Shown here piece after piece: positions 1-8,425 of a DNA stretch of 64,000 bases. A program made the position numbers and the translations under genes. This stretch comes from Rhizobacter sp. GTDB taxonomy: Bacteria > Pseudomonadota > Gammaproteobacteria > Burkholderiales > Burkholderiaceae_C. Within the stretch, counting starts at the first letter, position 1. Every line of letters begins with the position of its first letter. Under the pieces are notes generated by a model. It was not told where the DNA came from, did not search any database, and saw only the letters and a list, made by a program, of their open reading frames with translations. Location: assembly GCA_019635355.1 (NCBI GenBank), contig JAHBZQ010000001.1, positions 3,906,001-3,970,000 on the forward strand, read 5' to 3'.

Positions 1-376
1 CGGAGAGCTTCATGGGCGGGACGGGGGTGCGGGCAGCGGCGGCAGTCATGGCGTGGTTCGATGGAACTGCGCATGCGCCGTGGTGCTCACCCGCGGCGCA
101 TGCGTGCGATCGTGGGAATCGGGGCATGCAGGGGTGAGCGTCGTTGCGAGCTTCCAAGCCTGGCGGCGCTGGCTTCTGAGGCGAAGCCGGGCGCCGTCGC
201 AACGCTCCTTGGAAGCCGCGAAGTTTAGCGGCGGCGGCCCGTGTGCGATACCCGCACATCGGGCCTGTGCGTCTCGAGCGCGGCCCAGCACCTGGTTACA
301 AGCCCAGGCAGCGGCCCTGAACCTGATGGGGTTACCGGCGTTCCAATCGCCGCTCGTCACCAAAATCGACCGCACC
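1..376. other. Unassigned upstream region
   Basis: No gene is supported here. Both strands are open in some frames, but the frame continuous with the downstream lipoprotein (from about position 53) has no signal-peptide or family features. The lipoprotein's own start at 377 is followed at once by a lipobox, so the upstream part is leader DNA or shadow coding. The region holds an 11-bp inverted repeat (70-104) and several G+C-rich complementary segments. I see no convincing promoter or tRNA. Confidence 0.5.
70..104. repeat. Inverted repeat, 11-bp arms
   Basis: Arms CGCATGCGCCG (70-80) and CGGCGCATGCG (94-104) are perfect complements around a 13-nt loop. No T tract follows, so it is not an obvious intrinsic terminator. 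It could be a protein-binding site or part of a transcript leader for the lipoprotein gene at 377. Confidence 0.4.
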
Positions 377-1000
377 ATGACGTTTGCCCGCTCGTTCCAA
401 GCCGCGCTGTGCGCGGCGCTCTTCGCCGCCGGCTGCTCGTCGCCGCCGCCCAAGGCCGTGCCGCCGGCGACCGCGGCCGTGCCCGGCTCGGCTGCCGGCC
501 CGGTGTATGGCAAGGGCTCGACCGACGGCAAAGGCTTCTCGCCGCAGATGGAAGCGGCCGAGCGCCAGCTCAGCAGCGCGTTGAGCGGCTCCGGCGTGTC
601 GGTGGCCCGCACCACCGACGAGCGCATCTGGATCACCCTGCCGGGCGACCTCACCTTCCAGCCCAATCGCTCGGCGCTGAAGCCGGGGGCCACCGCCTTG
701 CTCGACAAGATCGTGGTCTCGTTGCGCGGCCTGCCCACCGCCGAGTTGCGCATCGTCGGCCACACCGATTCGAAGGGCGCCTCGGCCGCCAACGACGCGC
801 TCTCGCTCGACCGCGCCGCCAGCACCCGCGACTGGCTCGTGGCCCGCGGCATGTCGCCGGTGCGCATCGCCGTGGCCGGGCGCGGCTCGCGCGACCCGCT
901 GGCCAGCAACGACGACGAGGCCGGGCGGGCGACCAACCGGCGCGTCGAGATCCTGGTGGGTGAGAAGCCGCGCGCCGGCGCCACCACCAGCGCGAAGTAA
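377..1000 (+). CDS. OmpA-family lipoprotein
   Basis: A 207-residue protein predicted to anchor in the outer membrane and bind peptidoglycan. The ATG at 377 is chosen because it is followed directly by a lipoprotein signal: hydrophobic residues 9-18, then the lipobox FAAGC with Cys20. Residues about 70-200 form an OmpA_C domain. It begins near the stretch LTFQPNRSALKPGA and contains the typical peptidoglycan-binding motifs HTDSKG and NRRVEI. A low-complexity Pro/Ala linker joins the lipid anchor to the domain. The next gene on the same strand starts 99 bases downstream and appears to have its own promoter. It resembles Pal/YiaD-type proteins; a motility-related role is possible from the neighbourhood but not shown. 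No clear Shine-Dalgarno precedes the start. Confidence 0.85.
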   Translation: MTFARSFQAALCAALFAAGCSSPPPKAVPPATAAVPGSAAGPVYGKGSTDGKGFSPQMEAAERQLSSALSGSGVSVARTTDERIWITLPGDLTFQPNRSALKPGATALLDKIVVSLRGLPTAELRIVGHTDSKGASAANDALSLDRAASTRDWLVARGMSPVRIAVAGRGSRDPLASNDDEAGRATNRRVEILVGEKPRAGATTSAK

Positions 1001-1013
1001 GCCGCGGGCCCCC

Positions 1014-1040
1014 TCAAGTTCGAGGCAGGGCGGTCGAAAT
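1014..1040 (+). promoter_or_regulatory. Possible sigma-28 (FliA-type) promoter
   Basis: TCAAGTTC (1014-1021), an 11-nt spacer, then GTCGAAAT (1033-1040). The flagellar sigma-28 consensus is TAAAGTTT-N11-GCCGATAA. The -35-like half is good and the -10-like half matches 5 of 8. It lies 59 bases before the HD-GYP-like gene. The prediction is from sequence resemblance only. Confidence 0.35.
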
Positions 1041-1099
1041 CCCAAACAGGGTGCCCGGTTCGGACGCCCGGCTTTCCGCTTCCGGCTTCGCACGCCCCC

Positions 1100-2305
1100 A
1101 TGCCCGTCATCCAGCTGCCCCCCGAGATCCTGCGCACCGGCCACCCGGCGCCGGTGTCCGTGCGCGACGCCACCGGCCACCTGCTGCTGGCCAAGGGGGT
1201 GCTGGTGGCCACCGAGGAGCAGCGCCAGCGCCTGGTGTCGCGCGCGCTCTACGTCGACGAACTCGAAGGCGACCTGCTCAAGCGGGCGCTGGCCGGCAAG
1301 CTCGATTCCATGCTGCGGCAGAACGCCAAGCTCGGCCACATGGCCCGCGCCGAAGTGGGCGAGGTGGTGATGGGCACGAGCGGCCCGGCCGCCGTGGCCG
1401 TCGACCCGGTCACCGCCTGGGCCAACCTGCAGATGCGCGGACGGGCGTTGTTGCAGACGCCGGCCCCGGCCGACTTCCTCGCCAAGCTCGACAGGTTCCA
1501 GGCCGAGGTGCTGGCGCTGACCGAATCGGACGCCGACCTGGCCCTGCTGCTGCTGGTGCAGGCGACCTGCAGCGACGCCCACCACTACAGCGTCACGCAC
1601 GCCCTGCTCGTGGCGGTGCTGTGCGAGCTGGCGGCGCGCCAGATCCCGTCGTTCACGCCCGAGATGCGCCATTCGCTGCGCGGTGCGGCGCTGACCATGA
1701 ACATCGCGATGACCGCGCTGCAGGACCAGCTGGCCCTGCAGGAAGAACCGCCCGCGCCGCAGCAGCGGGCCTTGATCGACAACCATGCCGAGCGGGCCGT
1801 CACCTGCCTGCGCCAGGCCGGGGTGGCCGATGCCGTCTGGCTGGAAGCGGTGGCGCACCACCATGACACCACGCCCGGCCCCTTGGCGGGCCACCGCCCC
1901 GGCCTGCAACTGGCCCGGCTGCTGCAGCGGGCCGACATCTTCTCGGCCCGTCTGAGCATGCGCCGCGCACGCCCGGCACTCGCGGCCTCGGCCGCCATCA
2001 AGGCGGCTTACCTTGACGAACACCAGCAGGCCGACGAAGCCGGCAAGGCCATCATCCAGGCGACCGGCATCTACCCGCCGGGCAGTTTCGTGCAGCTGTC
2101 GAGCGGCGAAGTCGCGGTGGTGTTGCGCCGCGGCACGCACGCCAAGACGCCGAAGGTGGCCAGCATCGTCAGCAAGAGCGGCACGCCGCTCGTCGAGCCG
2201 ACGCTGCGCGACACCCGCCTGCGCCCGCACGACGTGACGGGTGGCGTGGCCCCTCAGGAGGTGCGGGTGCGGCTCAACATGGAAAAGCTGTTGAGCCTGG
2301 CCTGA
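1100..2305 (+). CDS. Degenerate HD-GYP-like signalling protein
   Basis: A cytoplasmic protein of 401 residues with the architecture of DUF3391-type HD-GYP proteins. The N-terminal part (about 1-70) contains LLLAKGVLVAT. The middle resembles an HD-GYP domain: HHYSVTH near residue 158, HAERAV, and VAHHHD near 252. The C-terminal segment has the family signature IYPPGSFVQLSSGE. In active HD-GYP c-di-GMP phosphodiesterases the second metal site is a His-Asp pair in a sequence like LLHDIGK. Here the equivalent stretch is AALTMNIAM, so the HD pair is lost, and no clear GYP motif follows the HHH. It is therefore probably catalytically dead and may act as a binding or scaffold protein. Start ATG at 1100; a sigma-28-like promoter lies upstream. 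Confidence 0.7.
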   Translation: MPVIQLPPEILRTGHPAPVSVRDATGHLLLAKGVLVATEEQRQRLVSRALYVDELEGDLLKRALAGKLDSMLRQNAKLGHMARAEVGEVVMGTSGPAAVAVDPVTAWANLQMRGRALLQTPAPADFLAKLDRFQAEVLALTESDADLALLLLVQATCSDAHHYSVTHALLVAVLCELAARQIPSFTPEMRHSLRGAALTMNIAMTALQDQLALQEEPPAPQQRALIDNHAERAVTCLRQAGVADAVWLEAVAHHHDTTPGPLAGHRPGLQLARLLQRADIFSARLSMRRARPALAASAAIKAAYLDEHQQADEAGKAIIQATGIYPPGSFVQLSSGEVAVVLRRGTHAKTPKVASIVSKSGTPLVEPTLRDTRLRPHDVTGGVAPQEVRVRLNMEKLLSLA

Positions 2306-2308
2306 CGC

Positions 2309-3361
2309 TCAGGCGGCGACCAGGCCGCTGAACAGCGGGTCGTGCTTGGCCCGCGGCCGATAGGCCGACACCTTCTTCGCAATCTCGGCGATGTGCGCCG
2401 GCGTCGTGCCGCAGCAGCCGCCTGCGATGTTGAGGAAGCCCGACTTCGCGAACTCTTCCAGCAGCCCGCCGGTGATCTCGGGCGTCTCGTCGAAGCCGGT
2501 GTCGCTCATCGGGTTGGGCAGGCCGGCGTTGGGGTAGCAGCTGATGTAGGTGTCGCCCGCGACCTTCGAGAGCTCTTCGATGTAGGGGCGCATCAGCGCG
2601 GCCCCGAGGGCGCAGTTGAGGCCCACCGCGATCGGCTTCGCGTGGCGCACGCTGTGCCAGAAGGCCGTCACCGTTTGGCCGGAGAGGATGCGGCCCGACG
2701 CGTCGGTCACGGTGCCGGAAATGATCACCGGCAAACGCTGCCCGGTCTCTTCCATCAGCTCGTCGAGCGCAAACACCGCGGCTTTGGCGTTGAGCGTGTC
2801 GAAGATGGTCTCGACCAGGAAGAGGTCGACCCCGCCTTCCAGCAGCGCCCGCGCCTGCTCGAGGTAGGCCTCGCGCAGCTCGTCGAAGGTGATGTTGCGG
2901 GCGCCCGGGTCGTTCACGTCGGGGCTGATGCTCGCGGTGCGCGGCATGGGGCCGAGCGCGCCGGCGGCGAAGCGCGGTTTGTCGGGGGTGCTGTACTTGT
3001 CGCAGGCCTCGCGGGCCAGCTTCGCGGCGGCGAGGTTCAGCTCGCGCACCAGGTGGCCGAGTGCGAAGTCGTCTTGCGCCACGGTGGTGGCGCCGAAGGT
3101 GTTGGTCTCGATGATGTCGGCGCCGGCCGCGAGGTACTGCTCGTGGATCTCGCGGATGACGTCAGGCTGCGTGATCACCAGCAGGTCGGAGTTGTTCTTC
3201 AGGTCCTTGCCGTGGTCCTTGAAGCGCTCGCCGCGCACCTGCTCTTCGGTGAGTTTGTAGCGCTGGATCATCGTGCCCATCGCCCCGTCGAGGATGGCGA
3301 TGCGGTTCTTGAGGATCTCGGGCAGCGCCTGGGCGCGGGTGTAGGCAATCGGAGCGTTCAT
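2309..3361 (-). CDS. metH: Methionine synthase, homocysteine-binding half (split MetH)
   Basis: 350 residues corresponding only to the N-terminal, zinc-dependent homocysteine S-methyltransferase module of MetH. It has ILDGAMGTMIQ near the start and the zinc-binding cysteines in GLNCALGA and GGCCGTTP. Full MetH exceeds 1200 residues; folate, cobalamin and activation domains are absent. In many Burkholderiales MetH is encoded as two polypeptides, and this matches the first. The second half is not in the window: the neighbours are an HD-GYP-like gene (convergent, 3 bases away) and the GGDEF-EAL gene 22 bases upstream on the same strand. The start at 3361 (MNAPIAYTR) is preferred over an upstream frame extension because a GAGGGC-like ribosome-binding sequence precedes it and the family starts here. 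Confidence 0.9.
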   Translation of the reverse strand: MNAPIAYTRAQALPEILKNRIAILDGAMGTMIQRYKLTEEQVRGERFKDHGKDLKNNSDLLVITQPDVIREIHEQYLAAGADIIETNTFGATTVAQDDFALGHLVRELNLAAAKLAREACDKYSTPDKPRFAAGALGPMPRTASISPDVNDPGARNITFDELREAYLEQARALLEGGVDLFLVETIFDTLNAKAAVFALDELMEETGQRLPVIISGTVTDASGRILSGQTVTAFWHSVRHAKPIAVGLNCALGAALMRPYIEELSKVAGDTYISCYPNAGLPNPMSDTGFDETPEITGGLLEEFAKSGFLNIAGGCCGTTPAHIAEIAKKVSAYRPRAKHDPLFSGLVAA

Positions 3362-3383
3362 GCCCTCGATTGTAGAAACCGTG

Positions 3384-5531
3384 TCAAGTCCCGGCGCTGT
3401 CTGCCGCTTCGGCCGGCAGGATCGACTGAGGCAAGGTGTCACCGAAGAGCGAGGGCCGGAAGTCCAGCGCCCGCGGCCCTTCGTCGTTCATCGCCCACAG
3501 CATCAGCGCCTCGGGCGGCATCGGTTTGGCGAAGAGATAGCCCTGCAGCTCGTTGCAACCGAGCTGGCGCAGGATCTCCTGCTGTTGCTCGGTCTCCACC
3601 CCTTCGGCCACGACCTTGAGGCCGAGCGCCTGCGCGAGTTTCACCACCGCGTCGACGATGGCGCGCGCATCGGCGCTCGTTTCCAGGTCGAACACGAAGC
3701 TGCGGTCGATCTTCAGCTCTTCGGCGGCGAGCTGTCGCAGGTACGAGAGCGACGAGTAACCGGTGCCGAAGTCGTCGATCGACAGGTGAACGCCGATCGC
3801 CGACAGCCGCTCGATCACCTGCAGCGTGACGCGCGTGTCGTCCATCGCCGCCGACTCGGTGATCTCGCAGGTGAGCAGGGCCGGGTCGATGTGATGGCGC
3901 TCCAGCGCGCCGAGGATGCGCTCCACCAGGTCGGCCTGGCGCAGCTGGTGCACCGAGAGGTTGATGGCGACCCGCATGCGCAAGCCGTTCTCGCGCCAGG
4001 CGCGGATCTGCCGGCACACCTCTTCGATGAGGAAGTTGCCGAGCGAGTTGATGAGCCCGTAGCGTTCGGCCAGCGGAATGAAGATGTGCGGGCCGACCAT
4101 GCCGCGCTGCGGGTGCTTCCAGCGCATCAACGCCTCGGCGCCGGTGATCTGGCCGCTGGGCGCGTGGATCTTGGGCTGGTAGTGCAGCGTGAGTTCGTGG
4201 TGGGCGATGGCGCGGCGCAGGTCCTGCAGCAGCTCCACCTGGTCGCGCGAGCCGGCCACCATGCGCTCTTCGAACATCGCGTGGCTCGCGCCGCCCGTGC
4301 GCTTGGCGTAGCGCATCGCGGCGGCGGCATGGGCGATGAGCCGCGTCGCGCTGCCGTGCTCGGGGTAGATGGCCACGCCGACGGTGCAAGAGACCGAAAT
4401 CTCGTGGTCGTCGATGCGGCACGGCTCGTTCATGCCACCCAGGATGCGCTCCACCATGTGGGTGGCGTCCTGCTGCGTCGGGTTGCCTTCGAGCAGCAGC
4501 ACGAACTCGTCACCGCCGGCGCGGGCGATCACGTCGTTGGCACTCGCCACCTTGCGCAGGCGCTGGGCCACTTCGCGCAGCACCGCGTCGCCGGTCGACT
4601 GGCCGAAGGATTCGTTGACCGCCTTCAGCCCGTCGACGTTGAGGAAGACGAGCGCCAGGCGGTGCTTCTGGCGGTCGGCGCGCACCGCGGCGACCTGCAG
4701 TGCTTCTTCCACCATCGAGCGGTTGGGCAGTTCGGTGAGGCGGTCGGTCTGCGCGGCACGCTTCACCTCGTCGCGGGTGCGCCGGAGCAGCCGGCGGAAG
4801 CGACCTTCGAGCACCGAGGTCATCAGCAGCAGGGCCAGCAGGGCCGGCACGCCCAGCGCGGCCAGGGCGGCCACGGTGGCGGGGGTGGTGCGGCTGGCGG
4901 CGAACGAGAGTGTGAGCAGCGGCACCGAGGCCGCGTGCAGCACGGCCGCGTTGCCGATGGAAATGGCGCCGCCCAGGCCGAGGGCGACACAGGCCTGCCA
5001 CAGCAGGCCCAGGTGCGGGCGGCGGCGGCGCTGCTCGGCCACCAGCGCCAGCGCCACGCCAGCGCAGGCGCTGGCCATCAGGGCACCCGCGGCCAGCAGC
5101 GGCAGGTTCCAGTGCGGGGCCGGCGAGAGCTGCAGGGCCAGCAGGCCGAGCGCCGGCACGCCGCAGGCGCCCAGGCCGAGCACCAGGGCCGCGACCGTGA
5201 CCCGGCCCAACCCCAGCTGCGGGCGTGCGCTCATGTGCACCCCCACCATCGAACTCACGAGCGCCAGCACCAGCGAGGCGAACACCCAGCCGCCGTGGTA
5301 ACCCATGGCGAAGGGCAGGGGCTCGTTGGCGACGGCGATGAAATGGGCGGCCCAGGTGCCCGCGCCGAGGGCGACGGCGGAGGCGAGGCACGCACGCAGC
5401 GCGGTCGAGGCATGGCGCGACGACACGCCGCGCGCGAGATCGAGCGCGACGTAGGCGGCAAACACGGCCATCGCAGCGGAGGCGGCCCACAGCTCGGCGC
5501 GGAACCCCCACTTCAGAAAAGCCTCGTCCAT
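3384..5531 (-). CDS. MHYT-like membrane protein with GGDEF and EAL domains
   Basis: A bifunctional c-di-GMP turnover protein of 715 residues. Residues 1 to about 230 carry about seven hydrophobic helices in MHYT-like arrangement, with WAAHFIA and GYHGGW where canonical MHYT has Met-His-Tyr. The sensory metal-binding residues are thus only partly kept. The diguanylate cyclase signature GGDEF is intact at about 339-343. The phosphodiesterase signature EAL is intact at about 466-468, with DDFGTGYSS and VAEGVET also present. Both activities are therefore possible. It sits 22 bases upstream of metH on the same strand. A sequence with a perfect sigma-28 -10 element lies 31 bases before the start, suggesting coupling to flagellar expression. 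Confidence 0.9.
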   Translation of the reverse strand: MDEAFLKWGFRAELWAASAAMAVFAAYVALDLARGVSSRHASTALRACLASAVALGAGTWAAHFIAVANEPLPFAMGYHGGWVFASLVLALVSSMVGVHMSARPQLGLGRVTVAALVLGLGACGVPALGLLALQLSPAPHWNLPLLAAGALMASACAGVALALVAEQRRRRPHLGLLWQACVALGLGGAISIGNAAVLHAASVPLLTLSFAASRTTPATVAALAALGVPALLALLLMTSVLEGRFRRLLRRTRDEVKRAAQTDRLTELPNRSMVEEALQVAAVRADRQKHRLALVFLNVDGLKAVNESFGQSTGDAVLREVAQRLRKVASANDVIARAGGDEFVLLLEGNPTQQDATHMVERILGGMNEPCRIDDHEISVSCTVGVAIYPEHGSATRLIAHAAAAMRYAKRTGGASHAMFEERMVAGSRDQVELLQDLRRAIAHHELTLHYQPKIHAPSGQITGAEALMRWKHPQRGMVGPHIFIPLAERYGLINSLGNFLIEEVCRQIRAWRENGLRMRVAINLSVHQLRQADLVERILGALERHHIDPALLTCEITESAAMDDTRVTLQVIERLSAIGVHLSIDDFGTGYSSLSYLRQLAAEELKIDRSFVFDLETSADARAIVDAVVKLAQALGLKVVAEGVETEQQQEILRQLGCNELQGYLFAKPMPPEALMLWAMNDEGPRALDFRPSLFGDTLPQSILPAEAADSAGT

Positions 5532-5561
5532 CGAATCCTCGGGAAGACCGTCGTTCGGGTT

Positions 5562-5589
5562 TTATCGGCCGGCCCCGCCGCCAGCTTGA
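5562..5589 (-). promoter_or_regulatory. Probable sigma-28 (FliA-type) promoter
   Basis: On the minus strand TCAAGCTG (5589-5582), a 12-nt spacer, then GCCGATAA (5569-5562). The -10 element equals the FliA consensus exactly and the -35 resembles TAAAGTTT in its TNAAG core. It lies 31 bases upstream of the GGDEF-EAL start codon, giving a short leader. Confidence 0.5.
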
Positions 5590-5649
5590 TGCGGGGATGC
5601 ACCACCCGAGCGTGACGAATGTCTCGTCGTGCGGGCGTGTTGGCCCGCG

Positions 5650-7956
5650 TCAGTGCAGGAAGCCGATCTCGCGCCGCCGCCGCACCTCGGGCTTCACGCG
5701 GTGCTCGGCCTCCAGCTGCGAGAGGAACTCGTCGGGGCCGAAAGCGACGCCCAGCACGTCGATCTGGCGCTTGACCGCCGCGAAATCGCCGGGCGCAAGC
5801 GCGTCGAGCTTGTGCAGGCGGGTGGTCTGCTCGGCGGTCAACTGGTCGGCCTGGCCCTCCAGCGCCTCGATCACGAACATCCGCTCGCGCTGCTCGGGCG
5901 TGAGCGGCAGGAAGCGGATCTTGAAGCTGAAGCGGCGCAGCGCGGCCTCGTCGAGTTCGTCGAAGAGGTTGGTGGTGCAGATGAAGACGCCGGTGAAGCG
6001 CTCCATGCCCTGCAGCATCTCGTTGACCTCGGTGACCTCGTAGTTGCGCTCGGCCATGCGCCGGCTGCGCAGGAAGCTGTCGGCCTCGTCGAGCAGCAGC
6101 ACCGCGTTTTCGCTCTGCGCTTCTTCGAACATGCGCGCCATGTTGGCCTCGGTCTCGCCGACGAACTTGCTCACGAGGTCGGAGGCCTGGCGCACCATCA
6201 GGGGCCGTTGCAGCGCCTGCGCGATGTATTCGGCCAGCGCGGTCTTGCCGGTGCCGGGCGCGCCGTGGAAGCACAGCGTGCCGTGGCCCTTGCGGCGCAG
6301 CGCCTCGACGATGCGCGGCAGCTCGAAGCGCGATTCGGTGTGCACGAGGCTCAGGTCGTATTGCGTGACCACGCGCCGCGCCGGCCGTTGCTGGCCGTGG
6401 CTGCCGAGCGCCTTGTCGGCGTTGACGAGCTGGCGCTCGATCAGGGCCTCGACCTCCGGCCCGTGGGCGTCGTCGGCCGCGAGCTTGGCGAACTTGACGG
6501 CGGTACGCACCTGGGCCGGCGTGAGCGCGCGCCGCTCGGCCAGGCGGGCGATGAAGTCCTTCGACACGTCGACCCCATCGAGCGCCTTCGTGACCAGCGC
6601 TTCGCGCGCACCGGGCGGCGGGCTCTTGAGTTCCAAGTGGTACTGGAAGCGGCGGCGGAACGCCGGGTCGATCTGCTCGATGCGGTTGGTGACCCAGATC
6701 ACCGGCACCGGGTTGGTCTCGAGGATCTGGTTGACCCAGGCCTTGCCGCTCACGCTGCCCGAGACGGCGCCATCGCCGGTGTCGATGCGCGCCATCAGCT
6801 GCGCGGCGTCGGTCGAGATGGGCGGAAAGACGTCTTCCACCTCGTCGAAGAGCAGCGCCACCTGCGGGCTGCCCTTCAGGAACACCTGGCTGATCTGCAG
6901 CGAGCGATATCGGTCGCGGCCCGACAGCGAGTTACCGTCGCGGTCGGCGTATTCCACCTCGTAGAGCTGAAGCCCGGCGGCCTGCGCGGCCACCTTGGCG
7001 AGCTCGGTCTTGCCGGTGCCGGGCGGGCCGTAGAGCAGTACGTTGACCCCCGGCGACTTGCGCGCCACCGCGTTGCGCAAGAGCGCGGTCAGCACCTGCT
7101 GGTCGTCGCCGACGAAATCGAAATCGGCCGCGCTCAGCTCGCTCTTCGTCGCGGGCCGGGTGAAGACGGCCATCAGGTCCGACGGGCCTTCGTAGTGGCG
7201 CATCAGCACCGGCGGCAGTTGCTCGCTCACCTTCATCAGGTCGGCGAGGTCGGTGATGTTGTGTTCGGAGATGAGGTTCTCGACCATGCCGGTGCGCTCG
7301 AGCCGCGAGCCGGCACGCAGGGCCTCGGCCACGTCCTGCTCGTTCACGCCCGCCACGGCGGCGATGGCAGCGTAGGCCTCCTGCGCGTTGGAGACCTTGA
7401 ACTCGACCAGCAGGCCGCGCAGGTCGCGCTGGTAGCGGGCCAATGTTCCATAGAGCAGCAGCGCGCGCTCGGCGGGGTTGAGCTGCAGGAGGCCGGCGAG
7501 CGCGTCGATGTTCTTCTCGACGAGGGTTGACTCCTTCTTGAGGCTGCGGTCGAGCCAGTCGGCCGTGGCGCCCAGCACCGAGAGCAGGTCTTTCGGGGCG
7601 TCCTTGATGTATTCGTCGATGTAGAAGAAGAGCGTGCCTTCTTCGTAGGGGCCGTTCCACGCGCCGTGGCGCTGCATGAAGGCGGTGTCGGTGAGCGCCT
7701 CGTGGCCGTTCCAGTGTTCGTTGCCCTTGCAGCGCTTGTTGAGGAAGGCGCGCAGCCGCGTGAGCACGGTGGCCGGCCACACCAGGTGCTTGCCGGTGAG
7801 GGCGAGCAGGCCGTTCCAGTCTCGGCGCACGTTGAAGCGGCCGGCATGCCGCACCGTCAACGTGAGCACGAACTGGGAGCACATGCGGTCGAGCACCGGC
7901 GCCTCTTTCAGGCCGGGTGACAACACCATCCGTGCGTCAGGGTGAACGGTCGCCAT
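5650..7956 (-). CDS. Tandem AAA+ ATPase
   Basis: A 768-residue cytoplasmic protein with two AAA+ modules. The N-terminal ~250 residues are helical and unassigned. Module 1 has Walker A GPPGTGKT at about 309-316 and Walker B LLFDEVED. Module 2 has Walker A GAPGTGKT at about 563-570 and Walker B LLLDEAD, and the arginine-containing ALRRFSFKI is typical of sensor/second-region residues. Both ATP sites look competent. The arrangement recalls Cdc48/ClpA-like remodelling ATPases but lacks ClpB/ClpA signatures; it fits a family annotated only as AAA ATPase in beta-proteobacteria. Substrate unknown. It stands alone: 113 bases separate it from DUF3567 upstream and 118 from the GGDEF-EAL gene downstream. 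GGGAG precedes the ATG. Confidence 0.85.
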   Translation of the reverse strand: MATVHPDARMVLSPGLKEAPVLDRMCSQFVLTLTVRHAGRFNVRRDWNGLLALTGKHLVWPATVLTRLRAFLNKRCKGNEHWNGHEALTDTAFMQRHGAWNGPYEEGTLFFYIDEYIKDAPKDLLSVLGATADWLDRSLKKESTLVEKNIDALAGLLQLNPAERALLLYGTLARYQRDLRGLLVEFKVSNAQEAYAAIAAVAGVNEQDVAEALRAGSRLERTGMVENLISEHNITDLADLMKVSEQLPPVLMRHYEGPSDLMAVFTRPATKSELSAADFDFVGDDQQVLTALLRNAVARKSPGVNVLLYGPPGTGKTELAKVAAQAAGLQLYEVEYADRDGNSLSGRDRYRSLQISQVFLKGSPQVALLFDEVEDVFPPISTDAAQLMARIDTGDGAVSGSVSGKAWVNQILETNPVPVIWVTNRIEQIDPAFRRRFQYHLELKSPPPGAREALVTKALDGVDVSKDFIARLAERRALTPAQVRTAVKFAKLAADDAHGPEVEALIERQLVNADKALGSHGQQRPARRVVTQYDLSLVHTESRFELPRIVEALRRKGHGTLCFHGAPGTGKTALAEYIAQALQRPLMVRQASDLVSKFVGETEANMARMFEEAQSENAVLLLDEADSFLRSRRMAERNYEVTEVNEMLQGMERFTGVFICTTNLFDELDEAALRRFSFKIRFLPLTPEQRERMFVIEALEGQADQLTAEQTTRLHKLDALAPGDFAAVKRQIDVLGVAFGPDEFLSQLEAEHRVKPEVRRRREIGFLH

Positions 7957-8069
7957 CGACGAAGCTCCCGCGAGAAAAAGACTGCGCAGCCATCTTGGCG
8001 CAGCGTGCGCCAGGATGGCAAGCCCTTTTCAAGCCAAGGATTCGTCGCTGCCGGCGCGGGCGTCGGCGC

Positions 8070-8357
8070 TCAGTGCATCACCACCGGGTGCTGCATCAGC
8101 GAGGTGTAGCGCGAGATGTAGTCGTCGATCTCTTCTTCCGACGGCTCGCGGTCTTCGATCAGGGCTTCCACACCGAGCTTGAAGGTCTCGGCCATCGCGC
8201 CTTCGATGAAGATTTCCTTGCGCGCGAACTTGTCGACGATCTCATAGCCGCCGCGTGTCAACGCGCCGCTGGAGCCTCCCTCGAGCGCCGGTGCGTCCTG
8301 GTGGGCCACGTCGAACTGCAACACGGCGAAGCTGTCGGAGTTGTAGAGCATCTGCAT
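8070..8357 (-). CDS. DUF3567 family protein
   Basis: 95 residues beginning MQMLYNSDSFAVLQFD, the characteristic start of DUF3567, a small acidic protein family confined mainly to beta-proteobacteria. It contains the conserved stretch GGYEIVDKFARKEIFI and an acidic C-terminal helix. It is predicted cytoplasmic with no membrane segment. Function is unknown. A strong ribosome-binding site (GAAGGAGAG) precedes the ATG. It lies between the AAA+ ATPase and the DUF3108 gene, all on the minus strand, with a 68-base gap upstream. Confidence 0.85.
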   Translation of the reverse strand: MQMLYNSDSFAVLQFDVAHQDAPALEGGSSGALTRGGYEIVDKFARKEIFIEGAMAETFKLGVEALIEDREPSEEEIDDYISRYTSLMQHPVVMH

Positions 8358-8425
8358 GGAATCTCTCCTTCACCACCACCTCGGGGTGAAGCGGGCCGTT
8401 TCAAGCCATGCGGGATGCAGAGCCC

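Noticed and set aside
141..217. Complementary segments (CGTTGCGA/TCGCAACG and GCTTCCAAG/CTTGGAAGC) upstream of the lipoprotein gene
   Set aside because: The segments are not nested in the right order to make one extended hairpin, so a structured RNA is not supported beyond alternative short stems.
46..1212. Long minus-strand frame of 388 codons over the lipoprotein gene
   Set aside because: It is antisense to a convincing OmpA lipoprotein, has Arg/Ser/Ala-biased shadow composition and no recognisable domain.
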